DNA of 35,476 nucleotides from an uncultured Verrucomicrobia subdivision 3 bacterium (GTDB lineage Bacteria > Verrucomicrobiota > Verrucomicrobiia > Limisphaerales > UBA11358). This document shows, in pieces, positions 16,523 through 25,554 of this stretch (within the stretch, counting starts at the first letter, position 1; each line of letters starts with the position of its first letter). A program made the position numbers and the translations under genes. The notes under the pieces were generated by a model. It was not told the origin of the DNA. It saw nothing but the letters and a program-made list of their open reading frames with translations, and ran no database searches. The stretch is from positions 1 through 35,476 of the forward strand of contig CAIJGS010000199.1 in the NCBI GenBank assembly GCA_903820285.1, given 5' to 3'.

Positions 16523-17506
16523 TCAGGATTGTGCTGCGGTCAGCCGGATGATGTCGCGCAGCGAGGTCTGCGGTTTGAACCCGACGAAGCGTTCCAGTTT
16601 TTCCACCAGCGGTTTGCGGCGGCGCATGTCATCGAACCCGGGCGCATAGGCCTGGTCGTACGGAATCAGTTCGATGGCAGACGGTGAGGCGAGGGTGTTC
16701 GTCACCAGCCGGGCAAGCTCCAGAATGGAGACCTCTTCAGTGCTGCCGATGTTGAATATTTCTCCGCGGGCCGCCGGGCAGTTTTGCAGCCGGACCAGCG
16801 CCTCCACCACATCCAGCACAAAGCAGAAGCAGCGGGACTGGCCGCCATCACCAAACACGCGCAGCGGCCGGCCGGCCTTGGCCGCTTCAATGAACCGGGG
16901 CAGCACCATGCCGTAGCGTCCGGTCTGGCGCGGGCCGACGGTGTTGAACAGGCGGACGATGGTCACTGGCAGGTTGTTCTCCCGGGCGTGGGCCAGGGCG
17001 AGAAATTCATCGGTCAGTTTCGAACAGGCGTAGCTCCAGCGTGATTGGCCTGGCGGCCCGATGAGCAGATCGTCGTTTTCGTCAAAGGCGGGCTTGGCGC
17101 TCTTGCCATACACTTCCGAGGTGGAGGTGAACAGGATGGGTGTGCCGGATCTGGCGGCAGCCTGGAGCAGGCACTGGGTTTCGTTAAAACTGGCTTCGAG
17201 CACGTGGAGGGCGGATTTGACCACGAGGTCCACGCCGACGGTGGCGGCGAGGTGATAAACAAATTCCGCCTGGGCCACGAGCTGTGGCAATTCCGCGCAA
17301 CCGGAGATGCGGGAGGAAATGACCCGCAGCCGCGGATTGGCTTCATACGGCTGGAGGTTTTGCCGGCTGCCGGTGGAAAAATCATCAATCACCACGACGG
17401 ATTTGCCATTCTGCAAGAGGCGGCCGACGAGGTGTGAGCCGATGAAGCCCGCGCCACCGGTGACCAGGACGAACGGGGTGGCAGGATGGGTAGTGGCGGA
17501 GGGCAT
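16523..17506 (-). CDS. NAD-dependent sugar-nucleotide epimerase/dehydratase
   Basis: A 327-residue extended short-chain dehydrogenase/reductase. The Rossmann glycine motif GGAGFIG is at 17-23, an acidic residue for NAD ribose binding follows (VVVIDDFSTG, about 37-46), the Ser/Thr of the active site lies in TSTSEVYG (127-134), and the catalytic Tyr159-x-x-x-Lys163 pair is in YACSK. RLFNTVGPRQ and FGDGGQSRCFCFVLDVVEAL are typical of UDP-glucose 4-epimerase, dTDP-glucose dehydratase and UDP-glucuronate decarboxylase relatives. The substrate cannot be fixed from sequence, though the GPRQTGRYGMVLPRFI stretch is closest in my reading to UDP-glucuronate decarboxylase or GalE-like enzymes. It lies 76 bases downstream of the amidase on the same strand, consistent with a cell-envelope role. 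Confidence 0.88.
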   Translation of the reverse strand: MPSATTHPATPFVLVTGGAGFIGSHLVGRLLQNGKSVVVIDDFSTGSRQNLQPYEANPRLRVISSRISGCAELPQLVAQAEFVYHLAATVGVDLVVKSALHVLEASFNETQCLLQAAARSGTPILFTSTSEVYGKSAKPAFDENDDLLIGPPGQSRWSYACSKLTDEFLALAHARENNLPVTIVRLFNTVGPRQTGRYGMVLPRFIEAAKAGRPLRVFGDGGQSRCFCFVLDVVEALVRLQNCPAARGEIFNIGSTEEVSILELARLVTNTLASPSAIELIPYDQAYAPGFDDMRRRKPLVEKLERFVGFKPQTSLRDIIRLTAAQS

Positions 17507-17582
17507 GCGTTTATTCAGGGCGCGTTTTCAAGTTAGCATGGGCGATTGGACGGCAAGGTTCAAGCCCGCACGAATGACTGTT

Positions 17583-18692
17583 TCAGCGCAGCACGCTGGC
17601 GATGGCTTCGGCAATTTTCTGGCGGAAATCAGCATTTTCAATGTGTTGCGCTTCCGACGGGTTGGAGAGGAAGCCGCCCTCGATCAGCACGGCGGGGCGT
17701 CTTTGGCCATGGAGCACACCCATGAACCGGGCGCGACGGACGCCCCGGTCTTCCTCGCCGCTGGCCCGCAGCACGGCAGTATGCAGGCGCATGGCGAGTT
17801 GAATGTTCGCTTCGTCGGAATCGTTATTGGGAAATGACTGGAACAGAAAATCGGGATTTCCCCGCGTCAATGTGGAAGGCAGACCGACGGGGGTCAGGCA
17901 ATACGTTTCCAGACCGGATTCCCGGTGGGACGGGGCGGCCGAATTGAAATGCAGGCTGATGAACAGGCTGGCATGGTGCATCTCAGCAAAGGTCACCCTG
18001 TTGGACAGCGCCACATCCACGTCGTTGGTATGGGTCAGAAACACCTGCCAACCGCTGGCTTCGAGCAGGGGTTTGAGGCGGCGGGCACAGTCGAGGGTGA
18101 AATCCTTTTCCGGCCGCTTGTCGAGTACGCTGATGGTGCCGCCGTTGATGCCGCCATGGCCGGGGTCAATCACCACCACGCGATTGGTTCCAAACGTCAG
18201 CGGTTCATTCACCAGCAAGGGTTCCAGGTTCTTTTGCAGGTCGAGACCGTAAACGAAAAGCTGGTTATCAATGACTTCGGGGGCGTAGCCGAGGTGGATG
18301 CCCACGCCGTTCCAGGTGGCTTCGCGGCTGCCAATGATCAGGGTCATCACGCCTTTGGGTGAGCCGATGGCGTAGGCGGTGATGGGGGAACTGGCCACCT
18401 TGCGCGGCGGGGAAAGTTTATGGCGCACCGCCCAGTTGTTCAGGGAGGTCCAGGTGAGAATCGGAGCCGGCCGGGTGATTTTGGGCGGCAGATTGATATG
18501 GACGTCGGAGCTATTGTTGGTGGCGGGCGGCAGCACCGGCCGGATTACCACGGGCTTGGGCGGGACCACAACCGCATTGGTAACGGTTATTTCCGCCGGC
18601 GGCGGTCCGGTTTCTTCCCGGGGCGTGGTGGCACAGCCCGCGAGCAGCAGCAACAGCGAGGCGCCAAAGATCAATTCCGCAAATTTGAGCAC
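17583..18692 (-). CDS. N-acetylmuramoyl-L-alanine amidase (Amidase_3), lipoprotein
   Basis: A 369-residue peptidoglycan hydrolase that cleaves the bond between N-acetylmuramic acid and L-alanine. It starts with GTG and has a lipoprotein signal peptide (LLLLLAGC, lipid-modified Cys20). A Pro-rich linker follows, then a stalk-like region (about 85-160, REATWNGVGIHLGYAPEVI) resembling the N-terminal domain of copper-amine-oxidase-like proteins. The zinc amidase domain (about 168-369) shows the first His ligand in VIDPGHGG, the Glu ligand in RPEKDF, the second His in ISLHFNSA and the catalytic Glu in LIEGGFLSN. It is probably anchored in the outer membrane and acts in the periplasm, in daughter-cell separation or wall turnover. 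The epimerase follows on the same strand. Confidence 0.92.
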   Translation of the reverse strand: MLKFAELIFGASLLLLLAGCATTPREETGPPPAEITVTNAVVVPPKPVVIRPVLPPATNNSSDVHINLPPKITRPAPILTWTSLNNWAVRHKLSPPRKVASSPITAYAIGSPKGVMTLIIGSREATWNGVGIHLGYAPEVIDNQLFVYGLDLQKNLEPLLVNEPLTFGTNRVVVIDPGHGGINGGTISVLDKRPEKDFTLDCARRLKPLLEASGWQVFLTHTNDVDVALSNRVTFAEMHHASLFISLHFNSAAPSHRESGLETYCLTPVGLPSTLTRGNPDFLFQSFPNNDSDEANIQLAMRLHTAVLRASGEEDRGVRRARFMGVLHGQRRPAVLIEGGFLSNPSEAQHIENADFRQKIAEAIASVLR

Positions 18693-18823
18693 GCGCCAAT
18701 TGTGCGGAAGGGATGGAGGGACTCAAGTTGATTCCAGTACTTTTGCCAATTTCCCAGTGGCGACAGCGGCCTTGCCTGCTTCCCCGGCTTGTTTGCGGCG
18801 GAGCTTTGCGGCATGATGGGGCG

Positions 18824-19381
18824 GTGAAAATTCTTGTGGCCATCACCGGTGCCAGCGGCGCGCTTTACGCGCAGCGGTTGCTGGACAATCTGAATCCGCA
18901 CGAGCATCAGATCCATGTGGTGCTGAGCAACTATGCGCAGCAGGTGGTCGCCACGGAACTGCCCGGGGGCTTGCGCCTGCCGGAGGGCGTGAAACCATAC
19001 GGGCTCAAGAGCATGAACGTGCCATTTGCCAGCGGGTCGAATCCGCCGGACGCCATGGTCATCATCCCCTGCACCATGGGCACGATGGGGCGCATCGCCC
19101 ATGGTTACAGCGAGGATGTGCTGCAACGCGCGGCTGATGTGGTGCTGAAGGAAAAACGGAAATTAATCCTGGTGCCGCGCGAAACCCCGCTGAACCTCAT
19201 CCATGTCAAAAACATGGAACTGCTGCTGCTCGCCGGCGCGACGCTGATTCCGGCGAATCCGAGTTTTTATGCCGGGGCGAGTACGATTGTTGAGCTGGTA
19301 GATACGGTTGTGGCGCGGGTGCTGGATCATATTGGGTTGCCGAACCAGCTTGCGCCTCGTTGGGCTGAGGAGCAGGACTAA
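18824..19381 (+). CDS. ubiX: Flavin prenyltransferase, UbiX family (futalosine menaquinone branch)
   Basis: A 185-residue UbiX-type enzyme that makes the prenylated FMN cofactor needed by a UbiD-family decarboxylase. The GTG at 18824 was chosen because VKILVAITGASGALYAQRLL is the exact family N-terminus; the frame is open 37 codons further upstream, but that part reads like translated intergenic DNA. Family motifs are SNYAQQVVATE, IPCTMGTMGRIAHGYSEDVL (FMN and phosphate binding) and PRETPLNLIHVKNMELLLLAGA. It is the first gene of a plus-strand block with a UbiA-like prenyltransferase and mqnE, so it likely serves menaquinone synthesis (the mqn-cluster UbiX homologue). Its UbiD partner is not in the window. 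Confidence 0.93.
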   Translation: MKILVAITGASGALYAQRLLDNLNPHEHQIHVVLSNYAQQVVATELPGGLRLPEGVKPYGLKSMNVPFASGSNPPDAMVIIPCTMGTMGRIAHGYSEDVLQRAADVVLKEKRKLILVPRETPLNLIHVKNMELLLLAGATLIPANPSFYAGASTIVELVDTVVARVLDHIGLPNQLAPRWAEEQD

Positions 19382-19387
19382 TTCAAA

Positions 19388-19891
19388 ATGAAGAAGGGGA
19401 AACATCCAACATCCAACATCGAACACCCAACATCCAATGATGGGGAGGTGGTCGTTTGGGAATTGAAGGATGGCAATCGGGATGGCCGTCAATTCAATCT
19501 GGAGGAACGGCTGCTGGCATTTTCCTCGGCGGTAATTGACCTGTCCGAAAGCCTGCCTCGCACCCGGGCGGGAACCCATGTGCCCAGTCAGATATTACGG
19601 TCTGGAACATCACCTTATCCCAATCACGGTGAGGCGGAAGATGCGGAATCGCGGGAGGATTTTATTCACAAACTCAAACTTTGCCTGAAGGAACTGCGGG
19701 AAACCCGGCGCTGGGCGAGATTGATACAGCGCAAAGGCTGGGGCAAGGATGATCCGGCCTTGGTTTTTGTGTTGTCGGAAGCCGAGGAATTGGTCCGGAT
19801 TTTCTATGCGAGCGTCCAGACGGCCCGGCGGAATGCCCTTGCCGAACGGCGCAAACCAGCCGCCCGTTACCCAGCCGGCAACGCTGGCTGA
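19388..19891 (+). CDS. Four-helix-bundle protein (23S rRNA intervening-sequence protein family)
   Basis: A 167-residue protein whose core (about 36-152) matches the S23/IVP four-helix-bundle family: FNLEERLLAFSSAVIDLSES, then LPRTRAGTHVPSQILRSGTS, the signature PYPNHGEAEDAESREDFIHK, KLCLKELRETRRWARLIQR, and a last helix EAEELVRIFYASVQTARRNA. Family members occur inside 23S rRNA intervening sequences and, as Avd, in diversity-generating retroelements; their biochemical role is poorly known. Here there is no rRNA and no reverse transcriptase. The first 20 residues (HPTSNIEHPTSN) are simply the translated left repeat. The gene starts 6 bases after the ubiX stop and ends just before the right inverted repeat, so it may be translated with the operon. 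Confidence 0.88.
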   Translation: MKKGKHPTSNIEHPTSNDGEVVVWELKDGNRDGRQFNLEERLLAFSSAVIDLSESLPRTRAGTHVPSQILRSGTSPYPNHGEAEDAESREDFIHKLKLCLKELRETRRWARLIQRKGWGKDDPALVFVLSEAEELVRIFYASVQTARRNALAERRKPAARYPAGNAG

Positions 19892-19918
19892 ACACTGGAT
19901 GTTGGATGTTGGATGTTT
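19400..19918 (+). mobile_element. Candidate IVP cassette bounded by 21-bp perfect inverted repeats
   Basis: Positions 19400-19420 and 19898-19918 are exact 21-base inverted repeats. Each is made of the heptamer ACATCCA repeated (two full copies plus five bases, preceded by AA on the left arm). The left arm is followed by a further degenerate unit at 19424-19437. The enclosed 519 bp hold almost only the four-helix-bundle gene. No transposase is encoded, so if mobile it would move in trans. A minor palindrome (CCAGC/GCTGG) lies at 19871-19887. The right arm ends 8 bases before the ubiA start codon. Confidence 0.65.
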
Positions 19919-19926
19919 TTTAAAAA

Positions 19927-20820
19927 ATGATTTCTACAATTCAAAAATGGGCTTCCTTCGTGCGCTTTTCGCACACGGTCTTCGCGCTGCCGTTTGCGCT
20001 GGCGGCGATGCTGGTGGCGGCGCGGGAACAGCGCGGCTGGCCGGGGTGGCGGACGTTTGGTTTGATTCTCGTGGCCATGGTGGGTGCCCGGACCTGTGCC
20101 ATGGCGTTTAACCGGATTGTGGACCGCAAGTTTGATGCGCTGAATCCGCGTACCCAGAACCGGCATTTGCCGGCGGGGACGATTTCGCTGTTCGGTGCAT
20201 TGATGTTGTGCGCCATTTCCGGGGCTTTGCTGATTGGCGCGAGTTATTTTCTGAACCCGGTTTGTTTCTACCTCTCGCCGGTGGCCTTGGTGATGGTTTG
20301 CTTTTATTCACTGACCAAGCGGTTCACGAATTATACGCATGTTTATCTGGGCGTGGCGCTGGCGCTGGCACCGGTGGGCGCGTGGCTGGCGGTGAAGGGG
20401 GCGAATGTATCCGCGTGGGAAATCATCCAGATGACTCTGCTGGCGCTCTCGGTGGTGCTGTGGCTGGTGGGCTTCGATATTATTTATGCGCTGCAGGATT
20501 ATGAATTCGACCGCTCGCACGGACTGCATTCACTGGTCGTGGCCTGGGGACCCAAGAATGCGCTGAACGCCGCGTTTCTGGCGCATCTGCTCATGTGCGG
20601 GTTGCTGCTGACGTTTGGGTTGCTCTGCCGGTTTCACCTGGCGTATCTCATTGGCTGGGTGCTCATTCTGGGCTGTCTGGTGCTGGAGCATTGGATCGCC
20701 CGCCGCCGGAGCCTGAACTGGATCAATATCGCGTTTTTCCGGCTGAACGCGCTCGTCGGCGCGGTGTTTTTGGTGGTGGTGGGGGTGGAGGTGATCTTTC
20801 CGTGGATGAAAAGTCAATAG
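19927..20820 (+). CDS. UbiA-family prenyltransferase (menaquinone, MqnP-like)
   Basis: A 297-residue integral membrane prenyltransferase. The first Asp-rich motif is NRIVDRKFD (62-70) and the second is in DIIYALQDYEFDRSHGLHS (about 183-201). Together they bind magnesium-diphosphate of the prenyl donor, as in UbiA and MenA. About eight or nine hydrophobic segments are visible, for example LPFALAAMLVA, TFGLILVAMVGA and GAVFLVVVGVEVIF. The position next to ubiX and mqnE indicates that it prenylates the naphthoate-type intermediate of the futalosine pathway, not 4-hydroxybenzoate. The ATG lies 8 bases after the right repeat of the four-helix-bundle cassette, and the upstream sequence contains no clear ribosome-binding site (TTTTTTAAAAA precedes the ATG). 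Confidence 0.9.
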   Translation: MISTIQKWASFVRFSHTVFALPFALAAMLVAAREQRGWPGWRTFGLILVAMVGARTCAMAFNRIVDRKFDALNPRTQNRHLPAGTISLFGALMLCAISGALLIGASYFLNPVCFYLSPVALVMVCFYSLTKRFTNYTHVYLGVALALAPVGAWLAVKGANVSAWEIIQMTLLALSVVLWLVGFDIIYALQDYEFDRSHGLHSLVVAWGPKNALNAAFLAHLLMCGLLLTFGLLCRFHLAYLIGWVLILGCLVLEHWIARRRSLNWINIAFFRLNALVGAVFLVVVGVEVIFPWMKSQ

Positions 20821-20861
20821 CTTGGAGAAGGATGGAAGAGCTTTGGTGCCCAATTATGGTT

Positions 20862-20959
20862 CCGGCCATACAGGCCGGGAAATAAATCATCGGCCATACC
20901 CAGGCCTGCGCTTGCGGACTCGCTCCAGCCTGGGCTGCAACCTGACGGGCCTTCAGCCC
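20862..20959. repeat. Cluster of small hairpins before mqnE
   Basis: In the space between the prenyltransferase and mqnE there are three palindromes: CCGGCC/GGCCGG (20862-20878, 5-base loop), CCCAGGC/GCCTGGG (20899-20934, long loop) and GGGC/GCCC (20947-20959, 5-base loop CTTCA). The type resembles the array at 5898-6224 but is shorter. It would lie in the mRNA between two genes of one pathway. Confidence 0.5.
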
Positions 20960-21027
20960 TCACGGGGATGCCCATTGCAGTTCTCTCGGATTTGCCATGG
21001 AGCGGGAAAGATGCTTTAATGTGCGGG

Positions 21028-22197
21028 ATGAATTTTTTCATTCAACGCAGCGAGTTGCGCGACATCCATGACAAGGTGGCCGCGGGTGTGCGCATTACGG
21101 AAGCCGATGCCCTGCGGTTGTTTGAATCCAAGGATCTGAATGCGATTGGCGCCATTGCCGACCTGGCGCGTCAACGGAAGTCTGGCAACCGGGCGAGCTA
21201 CATCGTCAACCGCTACATCAACTATTCCAACTACTGCATCCTCTCGTGCCAGTTTTGTTCCTTCGCCCGCAAGAAGCGCGATGCAGACGGCTTTGAGCTG
21301 TCGGTGGATCAGATCGTGGAAAAGGCGCGCGAAGCGCTGAAATTGGGCATCACGGAATTGCACATTGTGGGCGGCTTGCATCCGTCGCTGCCGTTCAGTT
21401 ATTACACGGATATGCTGCGCGCGTTGAAGCAGCTGGATCCCCGGCTGCAATTGAAGTGTTTCACGGCCATTGAAATTTTGCACCTGGCGTGGCTGGCCAA
21501 AAAATCCGTGGAACAGACGCTGATTGAATTGAAGGACGCAGGTCTGGCCTCGCTCACGGGTGGCGGCGCGGAGATTTTCCGCAAGGAAGTCCGGTCGCAG
21601 ATCGCCAAGGGCAAGGAATCGGGGGAGGAATATCTGGACGTGCACCGCACCTGGCACAAGCTTGGGCAGCGCAGTACGTGCACGATGCTGTACGGCCATG
21701 TGGAAACTCTCGCGGACCGCGTGGACCATCTGCGCCAGTTGCGGGCCTTGCAGGATGAGACGCACGGTTTTGTAGCGCTCGTGCCGCTGGCGTACCAGCC
21801 GGAGGATAATAACATACCGGTATCGCATCCGCCCACGGGCTACGACTCATTGCGCACGATTGCGGTGAGCCGCATCTATCTGGACAATTTCGACCACATC
21901 ACGGCGTACTGGGTGGGTCTGGGCATGAAGCTGGCGCAGGTGGCGCTGAGCTACGGCGCGGATGACATCCACGGCACGATCATTGAGGAACACATCTTCC
22001 ACATGGCCGGCGCGACTTCGCCGCAGTTGCAGACAGAAGCGGATATGGTCAAAGCCATCCGCGAAGTCGGCCGCACGCCGGTGCAGCGCAATACCTTCTA
22101 CGAACCGATCCGGATTTTGGAAAATTCTCCGGTGGCGGGAGCGGCGGGGAATGCCGGTCACTCCAAGGTTTTAGAAGACAATCTGGCGACGGCGTAA
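21028..22197 (+). CDS. mqnE: Aminofutalosine synthase MqnE
   Basis: About 389 residues, a radical-SAM enzyme that joins 3-[(1-carboxyvinyl)oxy]benzoate with SAM to give aminofutalosine, the committed step of the futalosine menaquinone route. The cluster motif CILSCQFC (C70, C74, C77 from this start) follows the family block NRYINYSNYC. Other typical blocks are ELHIVGGLHPSLPFSYYTDM, GLASLTGGGAEIF, TSTCTMLYGHVETLADRVDH-like (here RSTCTMLYGHVETLADRVDH), FVALVPLAYQPEDN and SYGADDIHGTIIEEHIFHMA. The ATG at 21028 (MNFFIQRSELRDIHDKV) was chosen; in-frame ATGs at 21019 and 20968 are alternatives, the last one extending into the hairpin cluster. The presence of this gene shows that the host probably uses the futalosine and not the MenF-MenB pathway. 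Confidence 0.95.
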   Translation: MNFFIQRSELRDIHDKVAAGVRITEADALRLFESKDLNAIGAIADLARQRKSGNRASYIVNRYINYSNYCILSCQFCSFARKKRDADGFELSVDQIVEKAREALKLGITELHIVGGLHPSLPFSYYTDMLRALKQLDPRLQLKCFTAIEILHLAWLAKKSVEQTLIELKDAGLASLTGGGAEIFRKEVRSQIAKGKESGEEYLDVHRTWHKLGQRSTCTMLYGHVETLADRVDHLRQLRALQDETHGFVALVPLAYQPEDNNIPVSHPPTGYDSLRTIAVSRIYLDNFDHITAYWVGLGMKLAQVALSYGADDIHGTIIEEHIFHMAGATSPQLQTEADMVKAIREVGRTPVQRNTFYEPIRILENSPVAGAAGNAGHSKVLEDNLATA

Positions 22198-22264
22198 GGG
22201 CTGGTTGGGGCCGGCGGCAGTCGATGTAAGAAGACTTTATGCCTATGCGTAGAATCCAATCTTT

Positions 22265-22290
22265 TTTGAGCCTTCGGACGTCGGCTCCTA
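22265..22290. repeat. 26-bp dispersed repeat, copy 2
   Basis: It differs from 6249-6274 at three positions in the loop region. It lies 12 bases past the stop codon of rpoD, as copy 1 lies just past miaB. A T-run (22262-22267) precedes it on the plus strand, where the sequence also follows the end of mqnE. Confidence 0.7.
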
Positions 22291-22302
22291 CAAATTCTTA
22301 AA

Positions 22303-24051
<1,749 letters not shown>

Positions 24052-24098
24052 AGACACTGCACTATCCGGCTACACTCAAATACTGACGCGGGAATATG

Positions 24099-24140
24099 AA
24101 AAGACCGCCGCGTTTCGTCAAGCTGGTAAACGCACGGCGG
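24099..24140 (-). terminator. Terminator-like hairpin overlapping the end of waaA
   Basis: On the minus strand CCGCCG (24140-24135) and CGTTT pair with AAACG and CGGCGG (24115-24105), with two unpaired bases and a 12-base loop, followed by TCTTTTC. The stop codon of waaA (24118-24120) lies in the loop. If it works, rpoD needs its own promoter in the next 50 bases. Confidence 0.5.
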
Positions 24141-25470
24141 CCATTTTTTGTGGCGCGACGTAAATTCCCCGTGGCTTCAACTGGTCCAAAATCATCTCGA
24201 CGGTACGCTCCACGGCGCCATGGTTTTGCAGCACCACCTCGCTGGCGTGGCGGCCGATCTCGGCCCGTCGTTCCGGTTTGGCGAGCAATTCCGCCAGGGC
24301 GGTTTCGAGGCCGGCAACATCCGGAACCTGGACAGCGCCGCCGGCGGTCACAAAATTGCGCGCGATGTCCGCAAAGTTTTCCATGTTGGGTCCGAAAATC
24401 ACGGTTTTACCCAGAATGGCCGGTTCAATCGGGTTTTGTCCGCCATGGGCGGTCAGACTTTTGCCAATGAACACAATGGTGGCCGGTTCATAGAAGAAGC
24501 GCAATTCGCCGGTGGTGTTCACCAGCAGGCAATCCAGCTCGCCCGGCTGGAATTTGACGAGATAATTGAGATTGGTGCGCATCGCGAACTTTAATCCCCG
24601 GGCGGCCAGCTGCCGGCTGACTTCGTTGCAACGTTCAAAATGGCGCGGGACGAGCACGAGAAAAAGATTGGGGAAACGGGCTTTCAGCCGTTTGAAAATA
24701 TCCGCGAGCACAATTTCCTCGCCATCGTGGGTGCTACCGGCCACCAGAACATGGGCATCCGGTGGCACGCCGATCTGCCGCAGCAGCGTCACGGCATCCA
24801 GCCGGCGGCGCTCGGCGAACACGGCGGTATCAAATTTCATGTTGCCCACCACGCGTACCGCGTCGCGCTGGCAGCCCACGGCCAGCAGTCGGTCGGCGTC
24901 CTGCTCATTCTGCACGCCCACCCCGGCCATGGAGGCAAACAGCGGGCGGAACAGGAAGGCAAACCGCTTATATCCACGGAAAGAGCGGTCCGAAAGCCGG
25001 GCATTCGCGAGGAAAACCGGGACATTTAACCGTTGCGCCCGCCAGAGAAAATTGGGCCAGATTTCCGCTTCCACCAGCACAAACGCCTCGGGATTGATGG
25101 TGGCGATGGCATGGTTCACGTAGGTCCGGCGATCAACGGGATAGTATATTTTGGCAATGCGCGTAGGGAGGCGCTGACGCAGCTCGGCCATGCCGGTGGT
25201 GGTGGTGGTGGAAACCACAAATTTTACATTGGGAACGCGCGGTTCCAATGCCTGAATAAGCTGCGTACAGAGATTCACCTCCCCAACGCTGACGGCGTGG
25301 ATCCAGACGACGTGCCGGTTGGTCAACGCCTGCTTGAGGTCGGGACTGTAATTGGCAAATCGTTCACCAAACCCCTCCACCCAATTTCCGCGTCGCCACA
25401 TCCGCCAAAAGTAATATGGCGAAGCCAGCACAAAGGCGATAATGAAAATAACGTTATAAACAAACTGCAT
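24118..25470 (-). CDS. waaA: 3-deoxy-D-manno-octulosonic acid (Kdo) transferase WaaA
   Basis: A 450-residue GT30 glycosyltransferase that attaches Kdo to lipid IVA, the first step of LPS core assembly. Residues 1-21 are a hydrophobic membrane anchor (MQFVYNVIFIIAFVLASPYY). The family motif with the presumed catalytic Glu lies in NWVEGFGERF (29-38). The N-terminal domain also shows HAVSVGEVNL (58-67), STTTTTGMAEL and LVEAEIWPNFLW. The C-terminal GT-B domain has VAGSTHDGEEIVLADIFKRL, LVLVPRHFERC and FIGKSLTAHGGQNPIEPAIL, which bind CMP-Kdo. It implies a Gram-negative outer membrane with a Kdo-lipid A type glycolipid. It is divergent from mfd, with 84 AT-rich bases between the two starts. Confidence 0.95.
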   Translation of the reverse strand: MQFVYNVIFIIAFVLASPYYFWRMWRRGNWVEGFGERFANYSPDLKQALTNRHVVWIHAVSVGEVNLCTQLIQALEPRVPNVKFVVSTTTTTGMAELRQRLPTRIAKIYYPVDRRTYVNHAIATINPEAFVLVEAEIWPNFLWRAQRLNVPVFLANARLSDRSFRGYKRFAFLFRPLFASMAGVGVQNEQDADRLLAVGCQRDAVRVVGNMKFDTAVFAERRRLDAVTLLRQIGVPPDAHVLVAGSTHDGEEIVLADIFKRLKARFPNLFLVLVPRHFERCNEVSRQLAARGLKFAMRTNLNYLVKFQPGELDCLLVNTTGELRFFYEPATIVFIGKSLTAHGGQNPIEPAILGKTVIFGPNMENFADIARNFVTAGGAVQVPDVAGLETALAELLAKPERRAEIGRHASEVVLQNHGAVERTVEMILDQLKPRGIYVAPQKMAAVRLPA

Positions 25471-25554
25471 GAACCACTACAATCTCGCCCATTTGGTTGC
25501 GAAGTGCAAAAAAAATGTTTTTAATTCGCGCCCCTTATTGAGATCAGGTCAGTC

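Noticed and set aside
17550-17580. TTCAAGCC sequence resembling a tRNA T-loop
   Set aside because: No acceptor stem, D-arm or anticodon arm can be folded around it.
19388-19891. Diversity-generating retroelement, because four-helix-bundle proteins include Avd
   Set aside because: No reverse transcriptase, template repeat or variable repeat is seen within the window.
19400-19918. A CRISPR array, suggested by the short repeated units at both ends of the four-helix-bundle gene
   Set aside because: The units are 7 bp tandem repeats without spacers, inverted at the two ends, and no cas gene is present.
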